Source: Nymphaea colorata | Lineage: Eukaryota > Streptophyta > Magnoliopsida > Nymphaeales > Nymphaeaceae | Length of the DNA stretch: 27,273 bases | Reading direction: 5' to 3' | NCBI RefSeq assembly: GCF_008831285.2 | Contig: NW_022204672.1 | Coordinates: 1-27,273, forward strand | Shown: positions 9,969-20,684 of the stretch, in pieces | How positions within the stretch are numbered: position 1 is the first letter of the stretch | Layout of the letters: the number at the start of each line of letters is the position of its first letter | Translations under genes and position numbers: made by a program | The notes under the pieces: generated by a model | What the model saw: the letters and a program-made list of their open reading frames with translations, nothing else | What the model was told of the DNA's origin: nothing | The model's database searches: none

Positions 9969-11621
9969 GGAGAGAATATGATGATGACTTTGTCAGTTGT
10001 GAGTACGAATCTGTGGGACAGGATTGCATTAGAGCAGGATGCTGAGGATAGCACTAGACTGTTGAAGGCATCAGTGACACAAAATGAGGGATCCGTCCCT
10101 AACTACTCCATTCGTGGAAGGCTCCTATGTCGCAAGGACAAGGTAGTGATTCCCAAGCAATCCACTCTCAGGGACGAGCTTATTAGGCACTTCCATGAGT
10201 CTGCCACAGCGGGCCATGAGGGGGTGACCAAGACCATAGGCAGGATCAAGCCCCAGTTCTGGTGGGAGGGCTTGAAGGCTGATGTGAAGAGGTTTGTACG
10301 AGATTGTTAGATATGCCAGAGGGAGAAGTATGAGGCAGTCAGGCCTCCCGGGCACCTAGTTCCCCTACCTATTCCTACACACCCATGGAGAGATGTCTCT
10401 ATGGATTTTATAGAGGCAATGCCTAAGTCAGAGGGGAAAGAGTCAGTCATGGTGGTAGTTGACAGACTGACGAAATATGTTCACTTTGTGCCCTTACCTC
10501 GCCTATATCAGGGTCCCCTCGTTGCTGCAGCCTAAGACGATCATGTTGGGAAGCTTCATGGAATGCCCAACACCATCGTGAGTGACCGGGACTCTATTTT
10601 CTTGGCAGCCTTTTGGCAAGAGTACATGCGACTGGCAGGTACCTCCATACATTTTAGCACTGCACACCATCCTCAGACAGATGGACAGAATGAGGTAGTG
10701 AATCGTACATTGGAGACGTACCTCAGATGTTATGCAGGGGCACGACCCAACACTTGGGTCAGACATATATCGTGGGCTGAGTGGTCCTATAACACTAGCA
10801 TCCATTCAAGCACAGGAGTCACACCGTATGAGGCAGTGTATGGTTTTCCACCTCCCACTATTCCTCGGTATGAAGAAGGGACAGCCATGGACGATGAATT
10901 GGATAGCACCTTACGAACTCGTGAAGAGATTCTGGAATCTCTTAAGCAGAACATCGCTAAGGCCCAAACTCGTATGCAACAGTTCTACAATAAGGGACGA
11001 AAAGATAGAGAGTTCAGTGTGGGAGACTATGTATGGCTGAAGCGACTCCCTTTCAAACAGAAGTCCTTATTGGGGCAGCCCTATTCTAAACTCTTTCCCA
11101 AGTATTATGGTCCATACCAAGTACTTCAAAGAATAGGGAAGGCTGCTTATCGCATCTCCTTACCACCGGCTGCCCAAGTTCATCCGGTTTTTCACGTGAC
11201 ACGGTTGAAGCCACACCACGGTTCTCTCCCTGGGAACATTGAGCACATCCCGAACCAGCAGCCCACTCCATATCGGATCTTGAAGCATCGATATGATTTG
11301 AGAGATGGTAGGCAACGGCATGAGGTTTTGATTGAGTGGGAAGGTCCAGACGGAGGTACCTCTTGGGAGGACTTGGAACAGATTCGTCTTCGTTTCCCTA
11401 CGTCACGAGCCTGGGGACTTCGTCTCCGTTTTCCTATGCCACGAGCTGTGGACAAGCTCGATCTGAGGAGGGTGAGATTGATACGAGCCTTCCTAGAACT
11501 CGTGCTCCCCATGTTGGCACCTCTGCAGAAGGCGCTCGTATTGGTAGGGAGGCTAACTTTTCTTGTCTTGAGTTTGGCGGAAAACAGGTGGAGCCAAGCC
11601 GGCTGCACATGGAAGACCTAG
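9969..11621 (+). pseudogene. pol: Copy 2 integrase with C-terminal chromodomain, two stops
   Basis: The zinc-binding HHCC domain is recognisable ([12 protein letters not shown], then C-x2-C), but a TAG at 10308-10310 falls between the two cysteines, and a TAA at 10533-10535 lies between the first and second catalytic acids. Frame is otherwise kept. The catalytic triad is Asp in SMDFIEAMP, Asp in VSDRD (10584-10586) and Glu 36 residues later (10692-10694), the DD35E spacing. The residue before that Glu is Asn here and Ser in the other copies. A GPY/F motif (KYYGPYQVL) and a chromodomain (11271-11399, ILIEWEG/WEDLE-type core) follow. Downstream of the chromodomain the frame may no longer be ancestral. 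Confidence 0.9.
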
Positions 11622-11782
11622 GTGGGTTCAACCTAGGAGACCTAGACCCGCCCGGTCTGGGTGTGAAAGGCCCAAGCGCACCTAGCTTGGATGAAGAAGA
11701 CCCGGACCCACTTAGTCCGGAAGAGGATGACCTAGGCACGTCTGGCCTAGATGATGGTGGGCTCGGCTTGGAGAGGAGCATA
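11622..11782 (+). other. Region between pol and LTR2, with candidate polypurine tract
   Basis: This stretch is rich in CCTAGG and CTAG words and reads, in the frame next to pol, as an acidic Asp/Glu/Pro/Gly-rich peptide in a frame that stays open from 11336 to 11908. It ends in the purine run GGAGAGGAG before the proposed LTR start at 11783. The acidic frame has no ATG near its start and I see no known domain, so I do not call a separate gene. It is nearly identical in copy 3. Confidence 0.45.
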
Positions 11783-11999
11783 TGTGATCCGGGCATGGAT
11801 CAAGAGCAGTGGGCTCGGACCCACTTGGAGAATCAAGTTGACGAAGCTCGGGCGGACCCGGGCGAGGTGGGGCCTTTGGCCCAATTCAGATTTGAACTTT
11901 TTATTTGAGTTAATTTGCTTATGTACCGTTTTCTTTATTAGACTCGATTTGCTTTTCGTCTCATCTCGAGACACAACTTGGAACCGGTTCGGGCACTTG

Positions 12000-12007
12000 T
12001 ATTTAAG
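12000..12007 (+). promoter_or_regulatory. TATA-like box of LTR2
   Basis: TATTTAAG lies 217 bp into the LTR with a CT-rich stretch about 50 bp downstream, identical in context to the boxes in LTR1 and LTR3. I infer that this drives copy 3 transcription if the LTR is active. Confidence 0.5.
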
Positions 12008-13356
12008 CCCAAAACCGAGACACTTAATCATTATCGTTTAATCAAATTGAAGTTTTCTCTCTCTCCGTGTGAAGAGTCCCTTGGGCCTTAGGTCGTGGCT
12101 TCCATGGAAGCACTACATTGCAATGCTCACCAAGCCGTGAGATTAGTGGAGATTCAAGCTCCGTTAATGGCCGTCGGGCTGCCATTGACAACTTGGATTG
12201 CAGCGTTCCGAACCAAGAGATCCTTGGATAGGCAGTCGTGCCTTCTCCTTGATCACGAAGGAGTTGAGAGGTGGATGCACTAGAGGAAGTTGAAGGAGGT
12301 GCCGCCCGTGGTTCTGGCCCGTCTTCTTCAACATCGACATCCGGCGAGATCCTCATCATGAGCTAAGTATTCTAATCTTCTTAGTACTTGGTGGATGAGA
12401 TCTCGGTTCTCCCTTAACCACAACATCAACGCAGGCCCAAGCCTTGCATTCGGGGGATAAATTCCTCGTCTAACTAGGTCTGGACCAGCGGCATCGCGTG
12501 GAGAAGAAGACCTACCTTGGAGACAACTTGAGGACGATCAGGAGCATCCGGCTGGAGTTCTTCCAGCAGCCTAAATCCTGGTAATATTATGTTGAATCTG
12601 AGATAGGTGAGGCGTCCCTAGTCTCTATACGAGTTCTGGATCAAAAGGAGAAGGCTAGGGCGAGGAAGGAGAAAGTCCGCGGAAGGAAAGAGTGCCATCG
12701 CGGAGGGAAAGAAGGAGAAGCGCGGAAGGGGCGACTCTCGGATTTCTGAAGGGCGCGTCAGAAACCACTTCTGCTAAAACAGCTGTATTTGGAGATTTAC
12801 TGGGATTTGTGAGGCGATCTATAGCTTGTTGGAAAGCTCTCATCCTCAGGTACAACATACTAAAATTTCAGCCCGATCGGACCAGGGCGCACCAGTCAAA
12901 TCTGCCGCTGAAGTTAGCTGTTTCCCCCGCCGCCGCTCAGGCGCAGTCCGCCGCAGAACCGCCACTTGCAGAGGCTGTTTCCGGCGATTCCGGTGGAATT
13001 TTCAGGCGATCCATATACCGTTGGATTCGTAATTAAAAGTTCTACAACATATCCAAAAATCAAGGTATTTGGACTTCATTGGCTAGTGAATCATCCACTA
13101 CAAGTTCTGGACGTTGAAGGACTGCTTGCCGGTTTTCATGGAGTAGATCAGACTTCCGGTTAATTTTCCGGCCAGCTCCGGGGACTTCCAGCCAAAACCA
13201 ACTTTTGGGTAATTAGTTCCAAGTCTGCCCTTGCTATATCTTGATTTTACTTGAATTATTTCGTGTTTAGCAAGGTCAAATGCGGTCAAACATTTGGCGA
13301 CGGAAGTGGAAGGACACTTGTGGTATTTGGAACGGGCGCCAAGTGTCCCTTGCACC

Positions 13357-13733
13357 AAGGAGGAAGGTGGCCCTTTCCTAATCCGTCCCTACTGATTAGG
13401 GAAAGGAGGATTTGGCGCGATTTGGGTACATTGTACCTAGACACTTACCTAAGTGAGCAGGTCGAGTGGCGTCCTAGGAACGTGCCACGTGGAAAAGGAA
13501 ATCTCGTCCTCCCTTGTGCGAAATCTCTTTCCTATTTCTCCTCCAACGAGATAGGAAAGGGGTGGAGATTGCGGTTGGATACATTGTATCTAGGCGCCTT
13601 CTATTGAGGGCAGAATCTCGTCAATCTTGCGGGGATCTTGCTCCTATTTCCTCTCCAACGAAATAGGAAAGACTAGCTCGTGGAGGTTAGGTGCATTGTA
13701 CCTAGACGTTTCCCAATCAAGGCAAGATCTCGG
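13357..13733 (+). repeat. Degenerate tandem repeat inside LTR2
   Basis: Same architecture as at 4683-5058: three cores of the type TACATTGTAC followed by CTAG (near 13429, 13581 and 13693), and CCAACGAGATAGG / CCAACGAAATAGG blocks between them. One CACGTG (near 13488) is kept; the other CACGTG of LTR1 (4668) reads CAAGTG here and in LTR3. Confidence 0.7.
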
Positions 13734-14950
13734 TGCATCCTTGGGGGATTCTCATGCACGAATGAAGGGGATTTCCTCCACGATCTTAGGAGGCGATTTG
13801 CACCACATTTGGGAAGCCTCTTCATCCCAGCTCGTGTGAAGAGGAAGGAGCTTACTTGGAGAAGGCGTGAGTCAAGCTAGGAGCTGAGAACGTCAAGGAA
13901 GAACCGGCCGGATTCCGTCTAACATACCTCGTTGGGGATTCCACATCCGCCAAAGAAGAAGGAAGGAGAAGGAGTGTAACTTGAGGATTGCCTCAACGTC
14001 TGCCGGCGCACCGGCGATCGCCTCCCCCTCTCAATACAAAAGACCGGGGTTGAATTGGTCTTACGGGTGAAGGCTTTCCTCATCTCGAAGTTGATTTTCC
14101 GTTAAACTTCTATATATTGATACTTGCTGGATTTGTTTCTCCAATCTTCATTCTAGCAAGAAGGACGTGTGGCTCAACCTCTACCCGTGGGAGATTGCAG
14201 CCCAAGGAGAGAAGGGACCGCACTCGTCGGGCGAAATCGACGATAGCTTCCCCCAATCGACAGTTCGTTCACTCTTGGGGTTGATTGGAAATCCGGTGAA
14301 GATATTCTCTGTCTCTTTTACGTTCAATCCTAGATAGAACTTGATCCTCTCTTGTTCTTGTAATTCTATCTAAGGACTTTGGCGACCGGAGTAGGAGTGG
14401 AGCTGAATACCGAAGGGCAACCGCGTATTGTGGCCTTTACCTTCGGTGAGCAAGAGGAGCCCCAAGCGTGGCCTTGGGAGGTAAAAATTTGGATCACCCT
14501 ATAGATCCGGGGAAGGGAGTATTGCTTTCTATCCTGCCTTCGGCATTGACAACCGGCTGGAATCCCTCCAAGGCACTTTGCCAAAGACACGATTTCCGGG
14601 TTGTGGACCACCTAGGAATAAGGGCGTGGTTTGATTCGCATAGGGATTGCATGACAGGATGGTTTGAATGGTTTGGAGAATGATGAGTGAGATGAGTGCT
14701 TGATGTATCGCTCCGCTTTGTATTAAGCCTCACATCCATTCTAGATTCTTGTAGTAGGTTCAAGCTGGGATTGGGGAAGCCATACTTGTAAAATCTTGAC
14801 CTACATTTGAGCCGGGGTTGCTGTCCGGCGGGAACCACTCTTGTAATTAATTTTTAAACCCTATATCGGCAACATCCTCCTAGATCTTGGAGAGGGTCTC
14901 GACCACTTTTTGAAGGTTTTCGTGGCCGCATTGGGGCAGACCCTACCAGT

Positions 14951-14962
14951 TGGTATCAGAGC
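14951..14962 (+). promoter_or_regulatory. Primer-binding site of copy 3 (initiator tRNA-Met)
   Basis: TGGTATCAGAGC again lies two bases after the LTR end. It is identical to the copy 2 site at 6276; the next base but one differs (GCGG here, GCAG there). Confidence 0.95.
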
Positions 14963-15219
14963 GGTTGGAGGACACCTAGTTGCTGATTTGGTTGCTTGGC
15001 AGCCATTGGAGACGCCCGGAGTTCATCTTGCTAGATTCGACCAGCGCAAGGAGTTTACAGGGCAGATTTGAGACACTATTCGGTCACGGTTTTCTAGCAG
15101 ATTTGGGCAGTTTGTGCTAGTGGTTTTCAGGCAGCGACAGTAGTGTTTATTTCAGTTTTGGTCCAGTTTTCAGTTCAGCATATTGCAGCTTTTGTTTGAG
15201 ACATTTTTACTTGAGTGTG

Positions 15220-16779
15220 ATGGCTCCACGTAAGGCTAAGACCATCGAACCCGAAACCGTGGCGGTAGAGGGTGAACAAGTCGTGGTGGAGGAGACTCGT
15301 ATAATAGAAAGAGGGGAGCCCTCGGGCACCAACTCCAAATTAGACCTTATCCTTAACCAATTAGCTGGGGTAACACAAACCATTGCCAATATGGACAGCC
15401 GGTTGAACAACCTAGAGCAAATGAGAAACCCACCTCGTTCCCAAACCTCTTCCTACTATCGTAGGAATGACCCCATAGGAGCGGTGAGTGAGACATTTTT
15501 GGGGGATGCTAGGAGAGCAAGCCTAAGGGGACAAGGGGTAGAACAACCACCTAGAGCCCACACATATGTTCTCCAAAACGAACCAGTCCCACCCCCTATC
15601 CAACGCCAAATTACCCATCCTCAACTCACTAATGGTACCAACCAAAACGGGGCACCCATACATGTGGGGGAAAGAGCCGGACGAGGGGGTGAGAGACCTA
15701 CACCGGAGGAGATAAGGAGAGCCTTCCTAGAACAAAGGCAAAACCATGAGAGGTAGCACCACGACGAGCCTTACCAAGATATGGGTCCACACCATGAAGG
15801 ACCAAGGAGACATCATGAAAATCGCTCCATGCATTCCATGACTTTTGGCGGGTTTGAGGAAGAATTAGATAGGAAAATCGAGATGATGAACGGCCAAGGT
15901 AGAGGTCAGCACCATGCTGGTTTTAATCATAGAAGGAGAGACCGACAAAATGAGGAGCCGAGGCTCCCTATGCCAAAAATGGACTTCCCTAAATTCAATG
16001 GGAAAAGGCCAAAGGAATGGGTCTACAAAGCCGAACAATACTTCATTTGCCAAGAAATTGCAGAGCAACACAAGATTCATTTGGCCAAGATGTATCTAGA
16101 AGAGGAGGCCATGCAATGGTATTGCTTTTGGGAAGAGGACTATCCAAACACCACTTGGGACCTCTTCAAGGACGAACTTTTACTACGGTTTGGAGAGACC
16201 ACGTACGTTAACCACGAGATTGAATTGAGAAATCTCAAGCAAACTTCTACCGTCCAAGACTATCAAAGCAAGTTTGAGAGACTATGTAGCATGGTTAAAA
16301 ATCGACCAGAGGATTCCAAGATCGCCCACTTCATAGGGGGTCTTGATGAGGACATTCAAATTGAGATGCTTAGGGATCCTCCTACCGAATTAAGGAGATG
16401 TTTTGCATTGGCCAAGACTATTGAGGAGCAACTTAGAAGAAGAGAGGCAAGAAAGAAGGCTTACAAACCAGGGATTGCATCCAAACCCAAGCTTAATTTT
16501 GTGAAATCAGCTCCACCCCAAAGAAAGTTTGAAAACCGACCAGCCTTTCGCAATAACATTCCCATTAAATACATTTCACGTCAAGAAAGAGAGGAAAGGA
16601 TTAAAAAGGGGCTTTGCTTTAACTATGAAGAAAAGTGGCATGCGGGTCATAAGTGCAAGCATTTTCAGTTATATGAGGTCACAGATAGTGATGAGGAACT
16701 TGAGGGAAGCGAAGAGGTAGATACCAAGGGCACGGAGGTAGCCAAGGTAGAAGAAGATACCGAGGAGAAAGAGGAGGGC
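15220..16779 (+). pseudogene. gag: Copy 3 gag (capsid/nucleocapsid), interrupted by a stop
   Basis: Collinear with copy 2 gag at an offset of exactly 8675. The start is the ATG at 15220. The coiled-coil segment, the TAG at 15754-15756, the gag domain from about 15985 and the basic linker are all present. The zinc knuckle at 16615-16656 again has Tyr (16624-16626) in place of the second Cys. Differences from copy 2 are a handful of substitutions, such as Met to Val near residue 15, Arg to Met in LEQMRN, and Arg to Gly in RAGRGGE. After the TAG the frame is open straight into protease. Confidence 0.9.
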
Positions 16780-17175
16780 TTGTGTCACGCTCTCACAAAC
16801 AACGGGCCCAATGCCATGAAGGTTGTGGGTAATATCAATAACCAAAAGGTGATTGTTCTTCTTGATACCGGAGCCACCCACAACTTCCTCAATTCGAGGT
16901 TGGCTCATCTCGTGGATGGCAAGACGACTCCCCAAGCTTCTTTCAATGTCATGGTTGGAAATGGAGAGAAACTAGCTTGCAATGAAATTTGCAAAAACGT
17001 GGGCTTGGAAATGCACAAGGTTCCTTTCAAGGTTGATCTATACCTTCTTCCCATTGGGGGTGTAGATGTAGTACTTGGGATTCAATGGATGAAAACCTTG
17101 AAAAGGATCTTGTGGGACTTGGATAACATGACTATGACGTTTCCTAAGGAGGGTGGAGGGGAAGTAACCCTCAGA
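16780..17175 (+). pseudogene. pol: Copy 3 aspartic protease domain (open frame within the dead gag-pol)
   Basis: The DTGAT active site is at 16864-16878, flanked by VIVLL and [10 protein letters not shown], and the later [10 protein letters not shown] block is in frame because copy 3 keeps the third T lost in copy 2. The protease domain itself shows no lesion. It would dimerise and cut the Gag-Pol polyprotein. It is fused in frame to the gag remnant upstream and RT downstream, and is labelled a pseudogene because the polyprotein carries stops on both sides. Confidence 0.88.
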
Positions 17176-18645
17176 GCAATCAATCCTAGCGTGGACCCGA
17201 AGCCGGCCTTGAAGGCCCTCATTGCAAATCAGCCAGCATATTGGCTAGTGTCCATGGTAAAAGATGTTGTACCTTCCACCACCAGTGTTGAAGAGATTCC
17301 TCGGGTCATTCAGTGTGTGATTGATCGGTTTTCTTCAGTTTTTGAAGAGCCTAAAAGTTTGCCTCCCATTCGTTCCTATGATCACATGATTACCCTCACC
17401 AAGGGGGCAGAGGCAGTGAATGTGCGTCCATATCGGTCTGCCTATAGTCAAAAGGCCGAGATAGAAAAACTTGTGAAGGAGATGCTCGAGAGCGGGGTCA
17501 TTCGACCTAGTAGTAGTCCGTTTTCATCACCCGTTTTGTTAGTAAAGAAGAAGGATGGCACATGGAGGTTCTGTGTAGACTACCGGGCCCTCAATGAGGT
17601 CACGGTAAAGGATAAACACCCTATACCAGTCATAGATGAATTATTTGACGAATTGGCTGGTGCTTCTTAATTTTCGAAGATGGACTTAAGAGCAGGCTAC
17701 CATCAAATTCGTATGCAGAAAGAGGATATTCACAAGACCGCGTTTCGTACTCATGATGGCCATTACGAATTCCTCGTAATGCCTTTTGGATTGACAAATG
17801 CACCAGCTACTTTCCAGAGGTGCATGAATGATCTCTTTCGAAGATACTTGCGGGACTATGTATTGGTGTTCTTTGATGACATACTCGTGTACAGTCCAAC
17901 TCTTGAGATGCATGCGAAGCATTTGGACACCGTCCTTACTATCCTGAGGGACAACCAGCTCTATGCTAAGATGTCCAAGTGTACTTTTGGCCAAACTTCA
18001 GTAGGATACTTGGGACACGTTGTCTCTAAGGAGGGCGTTAGAGCTGAGCCAGAGAAGTTGGTAGCAATCGAGCAGTGGCCTCTACCCAAGAATCCAAAAG
18101 AGATGCGTGGATTTTTGAGGCTGACCGGATATTATAGACGCTTCATCAGTGGCTATGGGTCAATAGCTTCACCATTGACCCACATGTTGAAGAATGGACC
18201 ATTTCAGTGGTCAGACAAATCGAGGGAGGCCTTCACCCAGTTGAAGGCAGCACTTGTTTCAGCGCCCGTTTTGACTTTGCCAAATTTTGATAAGGAGTTC
18301 ACTATTGAGACTGATGCCAGTGATGTGGGAGTTGGGGCAGTTTTGAGTCAGGAGGGACATCCAGTGGCATACATGTCCAAGGCGCTTACGAAAAGGGCCA
18401 AGCCTCTCTCCACTTATGAGAAGGAGCTCCTAGCTATGGTGTTAGCAGTGGACAAGTGGCGTCCTTACTTGTTGGGAAGAAAGTTTGTGGTTAGGACCGA
18501 CCACAATAGCCTAAAATATATGGTGAACCAGTGCATTACCACTCCTATCCAACAACGATGGCTCTCTAAGTTGTTGGGTTATGATTTCACCATAGAGTAT
18601 AAGAAAGGTAACGAAAATACAGCCGCGGATGCTCTCTCACGTTTG
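17176..18645 (+). pseudogene. pol: Copy 3 reverse transcriptase-RNase H with one stop
   Basis: RT motifs are in order: [26 protein letters not shown], a TAA at 17668-17670, [24 protein letters not shown], the FFDD active site (17869-17880) and YLGHVVS. RNase H has its TDAS Asp at 18313-18315, the STYEKELLA Glu block, [10 protein letters not shown] and the terminal ADALSR. Apart from the TAA, the region from 17680 to 18987 is open. Small private changes include Phe for Leu in [10 protein letters not shown] and Cys for Arg in VNQCITT. Confidence 0.92.
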
Positions 18646-20298
18646 GGAGAGAATATGATGATGACTTTGTCAGTTGTGAGTACGAATCTGTGGGACAGGA
18701 TTGCATTAGAGCAGGATGCTGAGGATAGCACTAGACTGTTGAAGGCATCAGTGACACAAAATGAGGGATCCGTCCCTAACTACTCCATTCGTGGAAGGCT
18801 CCTATGTCGCAAGGACAAGGTAGTGATTCCCAAGCAATCCACTCTCAGGGACGAGCTTATTAGGCACTTCCATGAGTCTGCCACAGCGGGCCATGAGGGG
18901 GTGACCAAGACCATAGGCAGGATCAAGCCCCAGTTCTGGTGGGAGGGCTTGAAGGCTGATGTGAAGAGGTTTGTGCGAGATTGTTAGATATGCCAGAGGG
19001 AGAAGTATGAGGCAGTCAGGCCTCCCGGGCACCTAGTTCCCCTACCTATTCCTACACAGCCATGGAGAGATGTCTCTATGGATTTTATAGAGGCAATGCC
19101 TAAGTCAGAGGGGAAAGAGTCAGTCATGGTGGTAGTTGACAGACTGACGAAATATGTTCACTTTGTGCCCTTACCTCGCCTATATCAGGGTCCCCTCGTT
19201 GCTGCAGCCTAAGACGATCATGTTGGGAAGCTTCATGGAATGCCCAACACCATCGTGAGTGACCGGGACTCTATTTTCTTGGCAGCCTTTTGGCAAGAGT
19301 ACATGCGACTGGCAGGTACCTCCATACATTTTAGCACTGCACACCATCCTCAGACAGATGGACAGAGTGAGGTAGTGAATCGTACATTGGAGACGTACCT
19401 CAGATGTTATGCAGGGGCACGACCCAACACTTGGGTCAGACATATATCGTGGGCTGAGTGGTCCTATAACACTAGCCTCCATTCAAGCACAGGAGTCACA
19501 CCGTATGAGGCAGTGTATGGTTTTCCACCTCCCACTATTCCTCGGTATGAAGAAGGGACAGCCATGGACGATGAATTGGATAGCACCTTACGAACTCGTG
19601 AAGAGATTCTGGAATCTCTTAAGCAGAACATCGCTAAGGCCCAAACTCGTATGCAACAGTTCTACAATAAGGGACGAAAAGATAGAGAGTTCAGTGTGGG
19701 AGACTATGTATGGCTGAAGCGACTCCCTTTCAAACAGAAGTCCTTATTGGGGCAGCCCTATTCTAAACTCCTTCCCAAGTATTATGGTCCATACCAAGTA
19801 CTTCAAAGAATAGGGAAGGCTGCTTATCGCATCTCCTTACCACCGGCTGCCCAAGTTCATCCGGTTTTTAACGTGACACGGTTGAAGCCACACCACGGTT
19901 CTCTCCCTGGGAACATTGAGCACATCCCGAACCAGCAGCCCACTCCATATCGGATCTTGAAGCATCGATATGATTTGAGAGATGGTAGGCAACGGCATGA
20001 GATTTTGATTGAGTGGGAAGGTCCAGACGGAGGTACCTCTTGGGAGGACTTGGAACAGATTCGTCTTTGTTTCCCTACGTCACGAGCCTGGGGACTTCGT
20101 CTCCGTTTCCCTATGCCACGAGCTGTGGACAAGCTCGATCTGAGGAGGGTGAGATTGATACGAGCCTTCCTAGAACTCGTGCTCCCCATGTTGGCACCTC
20201 TGCAGAAGGCGCTCGTATTGGTAGGGAGGCTAACTTTTCTTGTCTTGAGTTTGGCGGAAAACAGGTGGAGCCAAGCCGGCTGCACATGGAAGACCTAG
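18646..20298 (+). pseudogene. pol: Copy 3 integrase with C-terminal chromodomain, two stops
   Basis: The HHCC zinc domain has His at 18871 and 18892 and Cys at 18982 and 18991, with a TAG at 18985-18987 between the cysteines. The catalytic acids are Asp 19081-19083, Asp 19261-19263 and Glu 19369-19371, the last two with 35 residues between them, as in DD35E integrases. A TAA at 19210-19212 lies between the first two acids and is common to all three copies. The GPY motif is at 19786-19794 and the chromodomain at 19948-20076, with aromatic/acidic LIEWEG and SWEDLE blocks. The tail beyond the chromodomain is low in recognisable features and may be frame-shifted relative to the ancestor. Confidence 0.92.
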
Positions 20299-20459
20299 GT
20301 GGGTTCAACCTAGGAGACCTAGACCCGCCCGGTCTGGGTGTGAAAGGCCCAAGCGCACCTAGCTTGGATGAAGAAGACCCGGACCCACTTAGTCCGGAAG
20401 AGGATGACCTAGGCACGTCTGGCCTAGATGATGGTGGGCTCGGCTTGGAGAGGAGCATA
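20299..20459 (+). other. Region between pol and LTR3, with candidate polypurine tract
   Basis: It is equivalent to 11622-11782 and nearly identical to it: CTAG-rich words, an acidic peptide frame (open 20013-20585, no ATG near its start), and the purine run GGAGAGGAG before TGTGATC at 20460. I see no separate gene. Confidence 0.45.
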
Positions 20460-20676
20460 TGTGATCCAGGCATGGATCAAGAGCAGTGGGCTCGGACCCA
20501 CTTGGAGAATCAAGTTGACGAAGCTCGGGCGGACCCGGGCGAGGTGGGGCCTTTGGCCCAATTCAGATTTGAACTTTTTATTTGAGTTAATTTGCTTATG
20601 TACCGTTTTCTTTATTAGACTCGATTTGCTTTTCGTCTCATCTCGAGACACAACTTGGAACCGGTTCGGGCACTTG

Positions 20677-20684
20677 TATTTAAG
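20677..20684 (+). promoter_or_regulatory. TATA-like box of LTR3
   Basis: TATTTAAG lies 217 bp into LTR3 with the same CT-rich stretch downstream. Any transcript starting here would read through the LTR into the right-hand host flank. Confidence 0.5.

Larger units (their letters stand above)
3121..14948 (+). mobile_element. Copy 2: full-length, inactivated Ty3/gypsy chromovirus (Tekay/Del-like)
   Basis: In order: LTR1, tRNA-Met primer-binding site, an untranslated leader of about 257 bp, a single gag-pol frame (gag, protease, RT, RNase H, integrase, chromodomain) and LTR2. The domain order and C-terminal chromodomain define a chromovirus; long LTRs and the initiator-Met primer fit the Tekay/Del branch. 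The frame is broken by four in-frame stops (7079, 8992, 10308, 10533) and two one-base deletions (about 8350 and 9837). Both LTRs are shared with neighbouring copies, so the copy is part of a tandem array and not a free-standing insertion. Confidence 0.9.
11783..14948 (+). repeat. LTR2 (3' LTR of copy 2 and 5' LTR of copy 3)
   Basis: It aligns over its full length with LTR1 (offset 8662 to 8675) and ends CCCTACCA two bases before the copy 3 primer-binding site. About 3.17 kb, it is the longest of the three; LTR1 and LTR3 carry small deletions relative to it. It has a TATA-like box at 12000 and the internal tandem repeat. LTR2 has private differences from LTR1 and LTR3 (for example ATTTGTGAGG near 12805) and shares others with LTR3 only. 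The 5' boundary carries the same uncertainty as in LTR1. Confidence 0.78.
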
